A program made the translations under genes and the position numbers. A model generated the notes under the pieces. The model made no database searches, was not told the origin of the DNA, and saw only the letters and a list, made by a program, of their open reading frames with translations. This document shows positions 24,928 through 33,665 of a stretch of 64,000 bases of DNA, piece by piece. Positions within the stretch are counted from its first letter, which is position 1, and the number at the start of each line of letters is the position of its first letter. The DNA comes from Sphaerochaeta globosa str. Buddy (GTDB taxonomy: Bacteria > Spirochaetota > Spirochaetia > Sphaerochaetales > Sphaerochaetaceae), in the NCBI RefSeq assembly GCF_000190435.1, contig NC_015152.1, positions 2,238,458 through 2,302,457 of the forward strand, given 5' to 3'.

Positions 24928-26562
24928 CTATTCTTCCAACACTCTGAGTATTTCCGGCAACAGCTGCTTCTTACGAGACAGCACTCCGCTGAGCAGGAAT
25001 TTCCCTTCGCTCTCCTTCTTGTAGGCGAGCTTGCGTTCGGCTATCGGCATGCTGGTCATCAACAGAACGCTGTTTTCACGCACAACGTCGGTGATGAGGA
25101 ACATTGCCCAGTCCAGATTGTGAGCAATCTTCAGTTTCCCAAGCTCCGCGAGATAGGAAGCCTTGTAATCGTCCACATCACTGAGGGTGGTGACTTCACA
25201 CTGGCCAATACCAAAGCTGACTCCCAGCTCCTTGTACTGCTTGAAGTCGGACTCAAGCATTTTACGCGGATCCTCCTTGGCAAGCGATGCACCGCTAGCA
25301 AACATGGTTTGGCCGAAGGTCATCATGTCGTGAACCTGTGCAATGGATAGCAGGTCCTGTACGGCAGTATAGTCCTCAAAAGTCGTGGTAGGGCTCTTGA
25401 GCATGATGGTATCGCTGATAATGCCGCTGAGTAGCACCTTTGCCAGTTGCGCGGTGATTGCAATACTGTTACGTACATACAGCTTGTAGATGATGGTGCA
25501 GGTTGAGCCGAGAGGCTCGCAGCAGATAAAAATCGGATTGCGTGTCTTTGCAGCCCCGAGACGGTGATGGTCGATGATCTCAACAACCTCAGCTTCCTCA
25601 ATACCCTCCACCCCTTGCTCGGTCTCATTGTGGTCTACCATGATGAGCTTGATTTTGGGCTTGTGCAGAAAGCAACGGCGGGTCACAAACCCGGTATAGG
25701 TCTCGCCTTCAAAAACAGGGAGTCCGCGGAATTCGCTCTCGGCAAGAATATCCCTGGCTTCCTCAAAAAGAGAATCAGCCTGGAGACTGGGTGGATCCTG
25801 TACCATAAGCTGGACAACTGGAACACTGAGGCGCAAGAGACGCAAGGTTTCTGCGGTGTCAAGGGCACTTACGAATACCGTACCACGGTAGGCTTCCCAA
25901 TTTACATTGCTGGTAACCTCATGTTCAATTCCTGTCAGAATGATGGCCGGAATCTGCAATTCGATAGCCTTCTTAATGTGGTCTTCCCTATCTCCGACCA
26001 CCAAAATGGGAGCTTGCCCTTGCAGAGCATCCATATGCCTACAGAATATCACATAGCGCATCGCCCCTACCATTATGGGTGCAGTGAAGCTTTTCTGCTC
26101 CCCTTTTTTAACAAATGAACCTTTGAGAACCTTGGGGAAATTATCTACTACAAAGTGATAGAGAGGACGCTTGCCGCTATTCTCCTTGAGAATGAAGCTG
26201 CTCACCTCATCGACACTTAATAAGCCTCGATACTTTCCCGTATCCATTACAGGAACGACAGAAGAGCGGCTGGAAGTACCATAAAAGGAGACCAGCGTAT
26301 ATACAGGATCGTCAACCTGCACAACGGCCTCCGCTTTTCTCGTAACACTGCTCACCTTGGTTCGGACATCCTTGATAAAAGGCGGTGGTGTGAGGCCTAA
26401 GCGTTCAAACTGTGCTTTTGTCGCATCGTTGAGACTTCCGCACCGTACGGGAAGATAGGTGTTGCTTGGATCGACCTTATTTTTCAAATACGCATAACTA
26501 TAGGCAGCACAGATGCTGTCCATATCGGGATTACGGTGTCCACTTACATAGATCTCAGCCAC
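24928..26562 (-). CDS. ppaC: Family II inorganic pyrophosphatase with CBS and DRTGG domains
   Basis: 544-aa Mn/Co-dependent pyrophosphatase. The DHH domain is split by a regulatory insert. The metal motif GHRNPDMDSICAAY is at residues 8-21, then a CBS-DRTGG-CBS block (about 70-300), then MVDHNE and the DHH motif EIIDHHRLG. A DHHA2 domain ends with SRKKQLLPE. CBS-type enzymes are inhibited by AMP/ADP and activated by ATP or diadenosine polyphosphates. GTG start with AGGAG upstream. The promoter is TTGTAA-N17-TAAAAT (26585-26613, minus strand). Such enzymes are found mainly in Clostridia and some spirochetes. Confidence 0.93.
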   Translation of the reverse strand: MAEIYVSGHRNPDMDSICAAYSYAYLKNKVDPSNTYLPVRCGSLNDATKAQFERLGLTPPPFIKDVRTKVSSVTRKAEAVVQVDDPVYTLVSFYGTSSRSSVVPVMDTGKYRGLLSVDEVSSFILKENSGKRPLYHFVVDNFPKVLKGSFVKKGEQKSFTAPIMVGAMRYVIFCRHMDALQGQAPILVVGDREDHIKKAIELQIPAIILTGIEHEVTSNVNWEAYRGTVFVSALDTAETLRLLRLSVPVVQLMVQDPPSLQADSLFEEARDILAESEFRGLPVFEGETYTGFVTRRCFLHKPKIKLIMVDHNETEQGVEGIEEAEVVEIIDHHRLGAAKTRNPIFICCEPLGSTCTIIYKLYVRNSIAITAQLAKVLLSGIISDTIMLKSPTTTFEDYTAVQDLLSIAQVHDMMTFGQTMFASGASLAKEDPRKMLESDFKQYKELGVSFGIGQCEVTTLSDVDDYKASYLAELGKLKIAHNLDWAMFLITDVVRENSVLLMTSMPIAERKLAYKKESEGKFLLSGVLSRKKQLLPEILRVLEE

Positions 26563-26584
26563 TTCACACTCCTGTCGTTGCCAT

Positions 26585-26613
26585 ATTTTATCCTAGTTGC
26601 ACAGGACTTACAA
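26585..26613 (-). promoter_or_regulatory. Promoter of the CBS-pyrophosphatase gene
   Basis: TTGTAA (26613-26608), 17-bp spacer, TAAAAT (26590-26585), minus strand. The predicted start near 26578 gives a short leader with AGGAG. Confidence 0.55.
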
Positions 26614-26670
26614 CGCCAAACACGCTAGTCAGAAGCCACTAAATGGAGTACCATTATCAAACGGAGGATA

Positions 26671-27123
26671 ATGAACATGCCAAGCGTAGTACTAGCAAAT
26701 GACCACGGAGCTGTAGATTTGGCTACTCTTTTGGTTGAGTACCTGGAAAAAGTTGGGTATACAGTCAATCATCTGGGTGTTAAGACTAATGACTCGGTAG
26801 ATTATCCTGACATGGCCAAGATAGCCTGCGATGAGTATAAGAAAGGAGGCTATGAATTCGGCATCCTTTTGTGTGGTACCGGTATCGGCATCTCCATCAG
26901 TGCCAACAAGATTGAAGGGATTCGTTGCGCCCTACCCCAGAACAGCTATGCCGCCGCCATGGCACGCAGGCACAACGATGTGAACTTCATCGCATTCGGG
27001 GGAAGAATCAACTACCCAGAGAATCCGGTGGATATGCTTGATGCCTTCATGGAAGCAACCTTCGAAGGGGATCGGCATCAGAGACGAGTCGACAAGATTA
27101 TGAGCCTGGAGCACAGCTGCTAA
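26671..27123 (+). CDS. rpiB: Ribose-5-phosphate isomerase B
   Basis: 150-aa RpiB/LacA-LacB family isomerase interconverting ribose 5-phosphate and ribulose 5-phosphate. The catalytic Cys68 is in LLCGTGIGISISANK, with the N-terminal VLANDHGA loop and RRHNDVNFIAFG toward the end. The start is either 26671 or the Met two codons later (26677), which is better spaced from GGAGG (26663-26667). Other aldose isomerases of the same fold (allose or galactose 6-phosphate) are possible. Its end overlaps the convergent exported protein by 4 bp. Confidence 0.9.
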   Translation: MNMPSVVLANDHGAVDLATLLVEYLEKVGYTVNHLGVKTNDSVDYPDMAKIACDEYKKGGYEFGILLCGTGIGISISANKIEGIRCALPQNSYAAAMARRHNDVNFIAFGGRINYPENPVDMLDAFMEATFEGDRHQRRVDKIMSLEHSC

Positions 27124-27665
27124 CGGTAATCTTTGTACGACCCTCTCACATAGAAATCGAATTTCAGCAGGTCAAAGAGAACCACTACTTGTTGCGTATA
27201 CAGATTATAGGCAAGGGTGATCGTGAGCGCTCTTTCACGTTTACCGGTAATCGGGCTGCCGATGGTGATCGGGGTGAGAGAGACAAGCAGATGGGAAAGT
27301 GTAGTTGTACCCTCGGGCGTATAGGCTGAAATCATGGCCCCCACACCTAGCAAGGTGTTGATGCCGACGCCTGCAGTCTTGCCCCCGGTGGATCGTTGGC
27401 CCAGCAATGTACGTTGGAGGAGCATCGATACGGAGTGATCTCCAAGGAATTTCGGAACCAGCTGGGTATCGGTCTGGATATCCAGCTCCCAGACATCGGT
27501 CAACCCGATCGACAAACCCCAAGCAAGTTTCAGTCGACTGGAGTCGAGGTCCCTTTCACCCAAATGGGCGTTGGTGCCCAACGTAATACCCACATCGAAA
27601 TACCCGGCAAACAAGGGAAAAGCAAACCCTATCATCATGCATACCAAAAGCACTTTCTTACGCAT
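27120..27665 (-). CDS. Exported barrel-like protein of unknown function
   Basis: 181-aa protein I do not recognise. A signal peptide is clear (MRKKVLLVCMMIGFAFPLFA). The mature part alternates polar and hydrophobic residues with many glycines and ends FDFYVRGSYKDYR, suggesting an outer-membrane beta structure. It begins 6 nt after the previous exported protein and is the last gene of the run HAD-CDA, PLD lipoprotein, barrel-like, barrel-like. The two exported proteins share this texture but not obvious sequence. Confidence 0.7.
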   Translation of the reverse strand: MRKKVLLVCMMIGFAFPLFAGYFDVGITLGTNAHLGERDLDSSRLKLAWGLSIGLTDVWELDIQTDTQLVPKFLGDHSVSMLLQRTLLGQRSTGGKTAGVGINTLLGVGAMISAYTPEGTTTLSHLLVSLTPITIGSPITGKRERALTITLAYNLYTQQVVVLFDLLKFDFYVRGSYKDYR

Positions 27666-27671
27666 ACCAAC

Positions 27672-28196
27672 CTACTTAAAGAAAAATGTGAAACGAATCA
27701 GATTGAATCCCCAGCTGTCAAGCTCGCCTTTCTGAACATCATAGGTGAAAAAAGGAGAGAGGGCATCATACCAAAAATCCTTCTGGATCAATTTGAAAGG
27801 ACTGATTTCCAGTCCTAGCAACGATTGCCCCCGGCGAGGATCGAACGTGTAGGAAACAGAAACCATCGGAGAGTAAGCAATAATGTTATGGGCAAGGAAA
27901 TTGAAGGGATGACGGGTCGTCCTAAAAAAGTCCAATCCCAGTCCTATTCCCAGATACGGTACACCGTACTTCCCACTCTGATCGGTTCCCAACGCACTCT
28001 TTGCGATCATCGACGGATTTGCAAATGCAAAATTCCAAGGTTTATACACCAACGAGAATTCCACTCCACTAGAGGTCTTTTGTAGGTCAGACTCCACCGT
28101 TTGGCCATAATAGCCCAAACCGTAGCCGATACTACGCCCTGAAAGAGCACTTGAGAGAAGGAACACCATCACCAAAATACTAACCAGACGTCTCAC
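27672..28196 (-). CDS. Exported barrel-like protein of unknown function
   Basis: 174-aa protein I do not recognise. It starts at GTG 28196 with GGAGG 6 nt upstream. The signal peptide is MRRLVSILVMVFLLSSALSG. The mature part has aromatic, glycine-rich strands (IGYGLGYYG, VPYLGIGLGLDFF) and a final FTFFFK, the aromatic ending common in outer-membrane barrels. The start is only 2 nt after the phospholipase D stop. Longer starts upstream would destroy the signal peptide. Confidence 0.72.
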   Translation of the reverse strand: MRRLVSILVMVFLLSSALSGRSIGYGLGYYGQTVESDLQKTSSGVEFSLVYKPWNFAFANPSMIAKSALGTDQSGKYGVPYLGIGLGLDFFRTTRHPFNFLAHNIIAYSPMVSVSYTFDPRRGQSLLGLEISPFKLIQKDFWYDALSPFFTYDVQKGELDSWGFNLIRFTFFFK

Positions 28197-28198
28197 AC

Positions 28199-29473
28199 TC
28201 AACCTCCAATGAAACCAAAGGCGAAGCGTGGGTAGTTGGAAAAAGTCCTCCACGCCTGGGCCATCTCTTCGGTAATGGGAATTGTATCGGCATACAATGC
28301 ATCAAAATGAGCCTCAACTTGTTTTGCAAGCTCAGGACTGTCAATTACCAGGGTAGTCTCATAGGCAAGGTTGAATGAGCGATAGTTGATATTTGTCGAT
28401 CCTATAACTACATATCGGTCATCGATGATCATGAGTTTCTCATGCAGCAGTTGCTGTGTCTCTTCGCTTTCCCTCTCAAGCCTCAGATCAATGTTCATCT
28501 TCAGCAGATCTTTGGCCATGTATTCAATGCCCTTGCGGTTGGTTACCCGTTTGTCAAAAGGAACGAGCATCTGAATGTTTACCCCCCGCTCTTGTGTTCT
28601 GCGGAAGGATTCAATCATATTCTTATCCATGAAGGGCAGAAATGGAAGCACCTTTATTTCATGCTTGGCCTCAGTAAGCAAAGCGCCGAAAAGCAAGCTC
28701 ACGTTATCTGACTGCGGATGCTGGTCCAAATAGAAAGCATCGTAGGTTGCAAGGCCGTCCACTGATGTCTGGTCAACACGGAAATCATCGCGCTTAATCG
28801 TTTCCCAGCTCTGCTCATTCCACCAGACAACAAAATGGTCGAGCATGGTTGCAGCCAAGGAGGGAGAGTAAAACTCATACATGCTATCGCGCTGCAAGTC
28901 CTCTCCAGGTGCTCCAATGGAAATATAGTTCAGGTTCATTCCCCCTACCGCCAGATGTTTTCCGTCGATAATCAGGAACTTGCGGTGGTCGCGATACATG
29001 AGATTGAGCCCACCGACCAAGCGGGCCGCTGACATGGGATTGTACTCAAGCAGATGGATCCCGCTGTCGCGAAGGTACTTAAGGGGTATCAAATGGTATC
29101 GGGTTTCGGTCATATCAAACGGACCGATACCATCCACCACAAAGTAGACCCGTACTCCGCTCTCGGCTTTTCGGATCAAGGCGGCGTATAAGCTTTCCAG
29201 TTCCTCTGAACTGGAAGCCAGGAATGCGGAGGTTATGAGATAATCCTGGGCACCTTCAATCAATTCAATAAGGCGCTCCCTCCAAACATTCCCGTCGTAA
29301 TAGACGGTAGGATAGGAGACCTGCACCTTAGGGATATTGGAAGAGATAAGCTTCTCCTCCAAACTGAGCGCTTCATCGAGCGCCAAAGGGCTCAACATCT
29401 GACTTGTGGACGAACAACCAAGGGTGAAGAACAAAAGCAAACAGAGCAAAAACACGATACAGAGACGTTTCAT
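28199..29473 (-). CDS. Phospholipase D-family lipoprotein (cardiolipin synthase-like)
   Basis: 424-aa protein with two HKD active sites: HRKFLIID (H163, K165, D170) and HEKLMIID (H344, K346, D351), each followed by a Gly/Asn segment. This is the pattern of PLD and cardiolipin synthases that swap phosphatidyl groups. Unlike ordinary Cls, it has no N-terminal pair of membrane helices. A lipoprotein signal with lipobox TLGC (Cys20) puts it in the periplasm or on an outer-membrane leaflet. The ATG at 29473 follows GAGG by 5 nt. It overlaps no gene, but the HAD-CDA stop is 2 nt away, so they are one transcript. Confidence 0.85.
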   Translation of the reverse strand: MKRLCIVFLLCLLLFFTLGCSSTSQMLSPLALDEALSLEEKLISSNIPKVQVSYPTVYYDGNVWRERLIELIEGAQDYLITSAFLASSSEELESLYAALIRKAESGVRVYFVVDGIGPFDMTETRYHLIPLKYLRDSGIHLLEYNPMSAARLVGGLNLMYRDHRKFLIIDGKHLAVGGMNLNYISIGAPGEDLQRDSMYEFYSPSLAATMLDHFVVWWNEQSWETIKRDDFRVDQTSVDGLATYDAFYLDQHPQSDNVSLLFGALLTEAKHEIKVLPFLPFMDKNMIESFRRTQERGVNIQMLVPFDKRVTNRKGIEYMAKDLLKMNIDLRLERESEETQQLLHEKLMIIDDRYVVIGSTNINYRSFNLAYETTLVIDSPELAKQVEAHFDALYADTIPITEEMAQAWRTFSNYPRFAFGFIGG

Positions 29474-29475
29474 TA

Positions 29476-30642
29476 TCACCTCATACTCGGAAATATGAAG
29501 GGATGGGGGAGCAACTCAGAGAATGGATACATCACATGTACACCTCCCCTTCCTTCAGCAAAATCTACATCAACCAAGTGAATTACAGTTTCAGGTCTCG
29601 AGAACTCTGCAAGAACTTGCAGGCACTGTGCACAGGGAGGGGCCGGAGGCGCATCCAGGCTGACTACAACAACCAGCTTTATACCGATAGCACCCTCATT
29701 GGCTATCGCGTTGAGGATGGCATTACGCTCGGCACAGATAGTCGCTCCATAGCTTGAGTTTTCCACATTGCAACCGCTGTACACGCGGTTGGTCTTTGCA
29801 CTGACAACAGAAGCTCCCACCTTATACAGGGAGTACGGGGTATAGGCATTCTTGCGGGCTTTGCATGCTTGTTCGACGGCAAAAGCAAGCAATGCTTCTT
29901 CACCCATCAAAACAGACTCTGCTTCCAGTATTTTATTGGCTCCAAATACCGTGCGGTCATCACTTCCTTCATAGGAGGATAAAACAGCATTGAACCCTTC
30001 CAGACTGGAAAAGTCCTCGAAAGCGTCAAGACTGGAGAGAACGTAATCAGCGCCTGCATCAACCAGTTCAGTGACAGTGAATGTTCCCTCGAGGGCACAA
30101 ACCGAGCAATGGGCGGCTTTACCAGCCTGTACACCGTTGAGAGCATCCTCAACAACCAGGCACTCATCGGTACTTAGGCCCATGGAAAGCGCGGAAAGTT
30201 GGTAAATATCCGGATTCGGCTTGGTCCGTTTGACCATATCTCCGGTTACCACCGTATCAAAATCCTCGAACTTCAAGCCAATTGCCTTCAGGTTGATGGC
30301 AGCCTTCATTTTCATTGCACTGGTAGCCAGCGCAAGTTTGAGGCCGGCCTTACGGGCATTGGCTATGAACCGATGAACACCAGGCATTGGACCGCGATTT
30401 ATGGCAAACTGCTCATAGTAGGCAAAAAAAGGATGTTTTGCTTCTTCGAAATCGATGGATAAGCCATACTTCTGGCCAACACCGCACAAATAACGCCGGT
30501 CGCCGGTTCCAATAAAAGGAATGAAGTCCTCAGGCTGAGCTGTGACACCCCTATCGGATAAGTATGAGATTGCGGCTTGAAGGATTACCGGTTCTGAGTC
30601 GATGAGAACCCCATCCATATCAAATAGTATTCCTCTGATCAT
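29476..30642 (-). CDS. HAD phosphatase-cytidine deaminase fusion
   Basis: 388-aa two-domain protein. Residues 1 to about 215 are a HAD hydrolase of the beta-phosphoglucomutase/5'-nucleotidase-like group: FDMDGVLIDSE (nucleophile D8, acid D10), TSAMK (T107/S108), K141 in KPNPDIY, and E165/D166 in VVEDALNG. Residues about 248 to 385 are a full cytidine deaminase: GCNVENSSYGATICAERNA (C303, E305) and PPCAQCLQVL (C337, C340) bind the zinc and catalyse. A fused enzyme could strip phosphate from a pyrimidine nucleotide and deaminate the nucleoside. That is inference. GGAGAGG precedes the ATG. It is separated from the upstream dihydropyrimidinase by a terminator. Confidence 0.85.
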   Translation of the reverse strand: MIRGILFDMDGVLIDSEPVILQAAISYLSDRGVTAQPEDFIPFIGTGDRRYLCGVGQKYGLSIDFEEAKHPFFAYYEQFAINRGPMPGVHRFIANARKAGLKLALATSAMKMKAAINLKAIGLKFEDFDTVVTGDMVKRTKPNPDIYQLSALSMGLSTDECLVVEDALNGVQAGKAAHCSVCALEGTFTVTELVDAGADYVLSSLDAFEDFSSLEGFNAVLSSYEGSDDRTVFGANKILEAESVLMGEEALLAFAVEQACKARKNAYTPYSLYKVGASVVSAKTNRVYSGCNVENSSYGATICAERNAILNAIANEGAIGIKLVVVVSLDAPPAPPCAQCLQVLAEFSRPETVIHLVDVDFAEGRGGVHVMYPFSELLPHPFIFPSMR

Positions 30643-30720
30643 GGCTATACCTCTCCGCCAGTGTAGTGAAAACAGCTGTTTGTGACAAGAAAGAGAGTAC
30701 TATGGGTAAAGAAATCGAAA

Positions 30721-30743
30721 ACGGCAGCTTCGTCAGCTGCCGT
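30721..30743 (-). terminator. Terminator after the dihydropyrimidinase gene
   Basis: Minus-strand hairpin with arms ACGGCAGCT and AGCTGCCGT and a 5-nt loop, followed by TTTTCGATTTCTTT. It lies 16 nt past the stop. Confidence 0.85.
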
Positions 30744-30758
30744 CTATTCGCACCTTAA

Positions 30759-32159
30759 TCAATGCATGATGGTTTTCCCTCTTCCAACATCACGCTGGGG
30801 TACAAATTCTCCATTGCCGGTAATACCGAGGTACATACCGTCACCCATGATCAGTCTACCCCGCAGATACGTCATCAGAGGCTTTCCAATCACCTGCATT
30901 CCTTCATACGGGGAATACATACTGGCTGAATGGATCGTTTCCTTGCTGATCGTCCATGCATGGTCGGGATCGAAGAGAACCAAGTCTGCATCGCTGCCTA
31001 CTCTGATCGCTCCCTTGTTGGGATAGAGGCCAAACGCTTTTGCAGGTGCAGTGGACAACAAGTTTACCACCTGTTGCACCCCGATCCTACCGCTGTTCGC
31101 TGCAAAGGAATACACCAAGCTCAGCAGTTCCTCAGTCCCAGGAATACCCGGGAGAATGCTTCTGCAGTCATTGCTTGACTTCTTCTGCTCTACAGTGAAC
31201 GAGCAATGGTCAGTGGCAATGACCTGCACTTCCCCATTGAGCACTGCTTCCTGCAGAGCTTCGTTGTCCTCAGTGCTTCTCAACGGTGGAGTCATGACGT
31301 ACAGAGCCCCATCAGGCCCTTGCAGCTTCTCCTTGTTCAGGAACAGGTAGTGGGGGGTGGTCTCCACAATAACCCTCAGTCCCTTAGCCCTGAGCTCACG
31401 TACCTTTTGCAGGCCCGCTTTGCTGGAAAGATGCACGATATACAGGCTCATATCCAGTTCCAAGGCAATTTTTCCGACTGTATCGATGCCCCGGGCCTCT
31501 GCCTCGCTGGGTCTCAGCAGGGCGTGGGCCGGCGGATCATAAGGTCCTGAATACTCAGTATCAACCTTCTGAATGGTAGCATCATCCTCGCAGTGTACAC
31601 TTACCAGAAGGTCAAGCTTCTTGCAGAGAGTGAAAATGGCTTTCAGCTCTTCTTGCTTTTCTACCAAGTAGCCTACATTGCGATAGGTGGTGAACATTTT
31701 GATCACCTTGACTCCAGCCTTCTTCAAAGCTGTCAGTTCCTCTTCCAAGCCCTCACGGTAGGAATAGAGGCCTTGATGCAAGGAAAAGTCTACCGCCATC
31801 GAAGCATGCATGGCGTTGATGCGCTCCTTGGTGCATGCTGCAAGGTTTCCCTTCTTGTCATCATCAGCAAAGTCGATGACACAGGTAACGCCTCCATAGG
31901 CTGCACAGCGACTTCCCTCTTCAAAGGAGTCGGCAGTTACCGTACCACGGCTTACCAAGTGGTAGTGGGTGTGGGCATCAATGATTCCCGGTAACACACA
32001 GAGCCCTTCGGCATGTATGATTTCGGTTCCCAGGGGAACCTCCTCGGCTTCAATTGATGCAGTGATACGCACAATCTTCGAATCTTCCACCAAGATGTCT
32101 GCATGCCTCGTCCATTCCGTATCAACAAGTAGTCCGTTTTGTATCAATAGTCTCTTCAT
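30759..32159 (-). CDS. Dihydropyrimidinase / D-hydantoinase family
   Basis: 466-aa amidohydrolase. The binuclear metal site is seen in DAHTHYHL (H63, H65), the likely carbamylated lysine K154 in KVIKMFTTYR, and later VHCEDDAT, IVHLSSKAG and the metal Asp in IATDHCSF. Family members open dihydropyrimidine, hydantoin or allantoin rings; the exact ring is not readable. The sequence is closest in form to the dihydropyrimidinase/hydantoinase branch. It follows gcvPB after 54 nt. It has no Shine-Dalgarno, and TTGCAG-N17-TATTCT on the minus strand would begin transcription at the ATG. Its neighbour, the HAD-CDA fusion, may share a pyrimidine pathway. Confidence 0.85.
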   Translation of the reverse strand: MKRLLIQNGLLVDTEWTRHADILVEDSKIVRITASIEAEEVPLGTEIIHAEGLCVLPGIIDAHTHYHLVSRGTVTADSFEEGSRCAAYGGVTCVIDFADDDKKGNLAACTKERINAMHASMAVDFSLHQGLYSYREGLEEELTALKKAGVKVIKMFTTYRNVGYLVEKQEELKAIFTLCKKLDLLVSVHCEDDATIQKVDTEYSGPYDPPAHALLRPSEAEARGIDTVGKIALELDMSLYIVHLSSKAGLQKVRELRAKGLRVIVETTPHYLFLNKEKLQGPDGALYVMTPPLRSTEDNEALQEAVLNGEVQVIATDHCSFTVEQKKSSNDCRSILPGIPGTEELLSLVYSFAANSGRIGVQQVVNLLSTAPAKAFGLYPNKGAIRVGSDADLVLFDPDHAWTISKETIHSASMYSPYEGMQVIGKPLMTYLRGRLIMGDGMYLGITGNGEFVPQRDVGRGKTIMH

Positions 32160-32213
32160 ACCTAAAGAATACTCTAGGAATGAAGAGTCTGCAAAGTAAA
32201 AAGTGATGGTTGC

Positions 32214-33665
32214 TCAGTACCGAAGATCGGGTTGTTTGACCGCCCTCACTTCGTCGAGTCTTCCCACTACGGTTGTATGGGGCGCTGTCTTGAGGCTTTC
32301 ACTGTCGGTTTTGGCACGTTCCGCTATCGCAAGCAAGGTATCCACAAAGGTGTCTAGAGTCTCCAAGCTTTCGCTCTCCGTCGGCTCGATCATCAATGCT
32401 TCGCTGACGAGGGAAGGGAAATACATCGTTGGTGGATGGTAGCCCTCGTCAATCAAGGCTTTGGCAACATCCTGGGCGGTGACTCCATACTGCTCTTTCA
32501 GATTTTCACAGCTGAGTACGAATTCATGCATGCACCGTTTGCCATACGGAATGGGGAAGGTTGAGGCAAGGCGGGATGCCACATAATTTGCATTGAGCAC
32601 CGCGTGTCTGGCCGCCGCCCGGATGCCTTCGCTTCCCATTCTCAGAATATACACATACGCTCTGAGAAGTACGAGGAAGTTGCCCCAGAACAGGCTGACC
32701 TTGCCGATTGAATCCTCATCGTCCCAACGATAGACATACCCGCTGTCCGTCAATTCGATATCAGGTTTGGGCAGGAAGGGACGCAGTGTATCATTGCACA
32801 TAACCGGCCCGCTACCCGGACCTCCTCCCCCATGGGGAGTGGAAAAGGTTTTATGCAGGTTGAGATGGATGACATCAAAGCCCATATCACCAGGGGTGGC
32901 CATACCCATGATGGCGTTCAGGTTGGCCCCATCATAATAGAGCAAAGCCCCACTGTTATGTACCATGGTCGAAATCTGCAGAATTTCCTTCTCGAACAAG
33001 CCCAAGGTATTGGGATTGGTGAGCATCAGGGCGGCAGTTGTGTCGTCGAGCTTGGAAGCAAGATCGGCAAGGTCGACCATTCCTTTTTCATCACTGGCTA
33101 TCGGGACAACATCAAAACCATTGACAGCGGCACTTGCAGGATTGGTTCCATGCGCGCTGATGGGGATGAGCACCTTCGTTCGCTGGGCTTCTCCTTTCTT
33201 GAGGAAGTAGGAGCGAATCATCTTCAGGCCTGTGTACTCGCCATGCGCCCCTGCACAGGGCTGCAGCGTTCCCCAGCTCATGCCGGTGATCGAGCTAAGG
33301 TCCTCAAGCAAGTTGTACATGACCGAGAGGCAGCCCTGCGAGGTGGAAATGTCCTGCAGGGGGTGAATCTGGGTGAATTCACGCATTCCGGCAATATGCT
33401 CACTGAGCTTGGGATTATATTTCATGGTACAGGAGCCTAACGGATACATACCGTTGTCCACACCATGCACCTGATTGGAAAGCCGGGTAAAATGCCTGAC
33501 TACGTCCAGTTCAGCAACCTCCGGAAGCCGGGCGCTTTTCTGGCGTATCAAGTTCGCAGGTAAAAGCGGGAGGGCTTGGTCGAATCCCCGAGGAAGGTCC
33601 AAGGGAGGAAAACAGTAAGCTTTTCTACCCTTCTTCGACAGATCAATCAACAATGGTTCACTCAT
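32214..33665 (-). CDS. gcvPB: Glycine dehydrogenase (decarboxylating) subunit 2
   Basis: 483-aa beta half of the split P-protein of the glycine cleavage system. It carries the PLP lysine, K272 in HLNLHKTFSTPHGGGG, and the QPCAGAHGEY and THPNTLG-like segments. With gcvPA it decarboxylates glycine and passes aminomethyl to the lipoyl arm of GcvH. The start overlaps the gcvPA stop by 4 bases (ATGA), so translation is coupled. It lies last in glyA-gcvH-gcvPA-gcvPB. Confidence 0.96.
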   Translation of the reverse strand: MSEPLLIDLSKKGRKAYCFPPLDLPRGFDQALPLLPANLIRQKSARLPEVAELDVVRHFTRLSNQVHGVDNGMYPLGSCTMKYNPKLSEHIAGMREFTQIHPLQDISTSQGCLSVMYNLLEDLSSITGMSWGTLQPCAGAHGEYTGLKMIRSYFLKKGEAQRTKVLIPISAHGTNPASAAVNGFDVVPIASDEKGMVDLADLASKLDDTTAALMLTNPNTLGLFEKEILQISTMVHNSGALLYYDGANLNAIMGMATPGDMGFDVIHLNLHKTFSTPHGGGGPGSGPVMCNDTLRPFLPKPDIELTDSGYVYRWDDEDSIGKVSLFWGNFLVLLRAYVYILRMGSEGIRAAARHAVLNANYVASRLASTFPIPYGKRCMHEFVLSCENLKEQYGVTAQDVAKALIDEGYHPPTMYFPSLVSEALMIEPTESESLETLDTFVDTLLAIAERAKTDSESLKTAPHTTVVGRLDEVRAVKQPDLRY

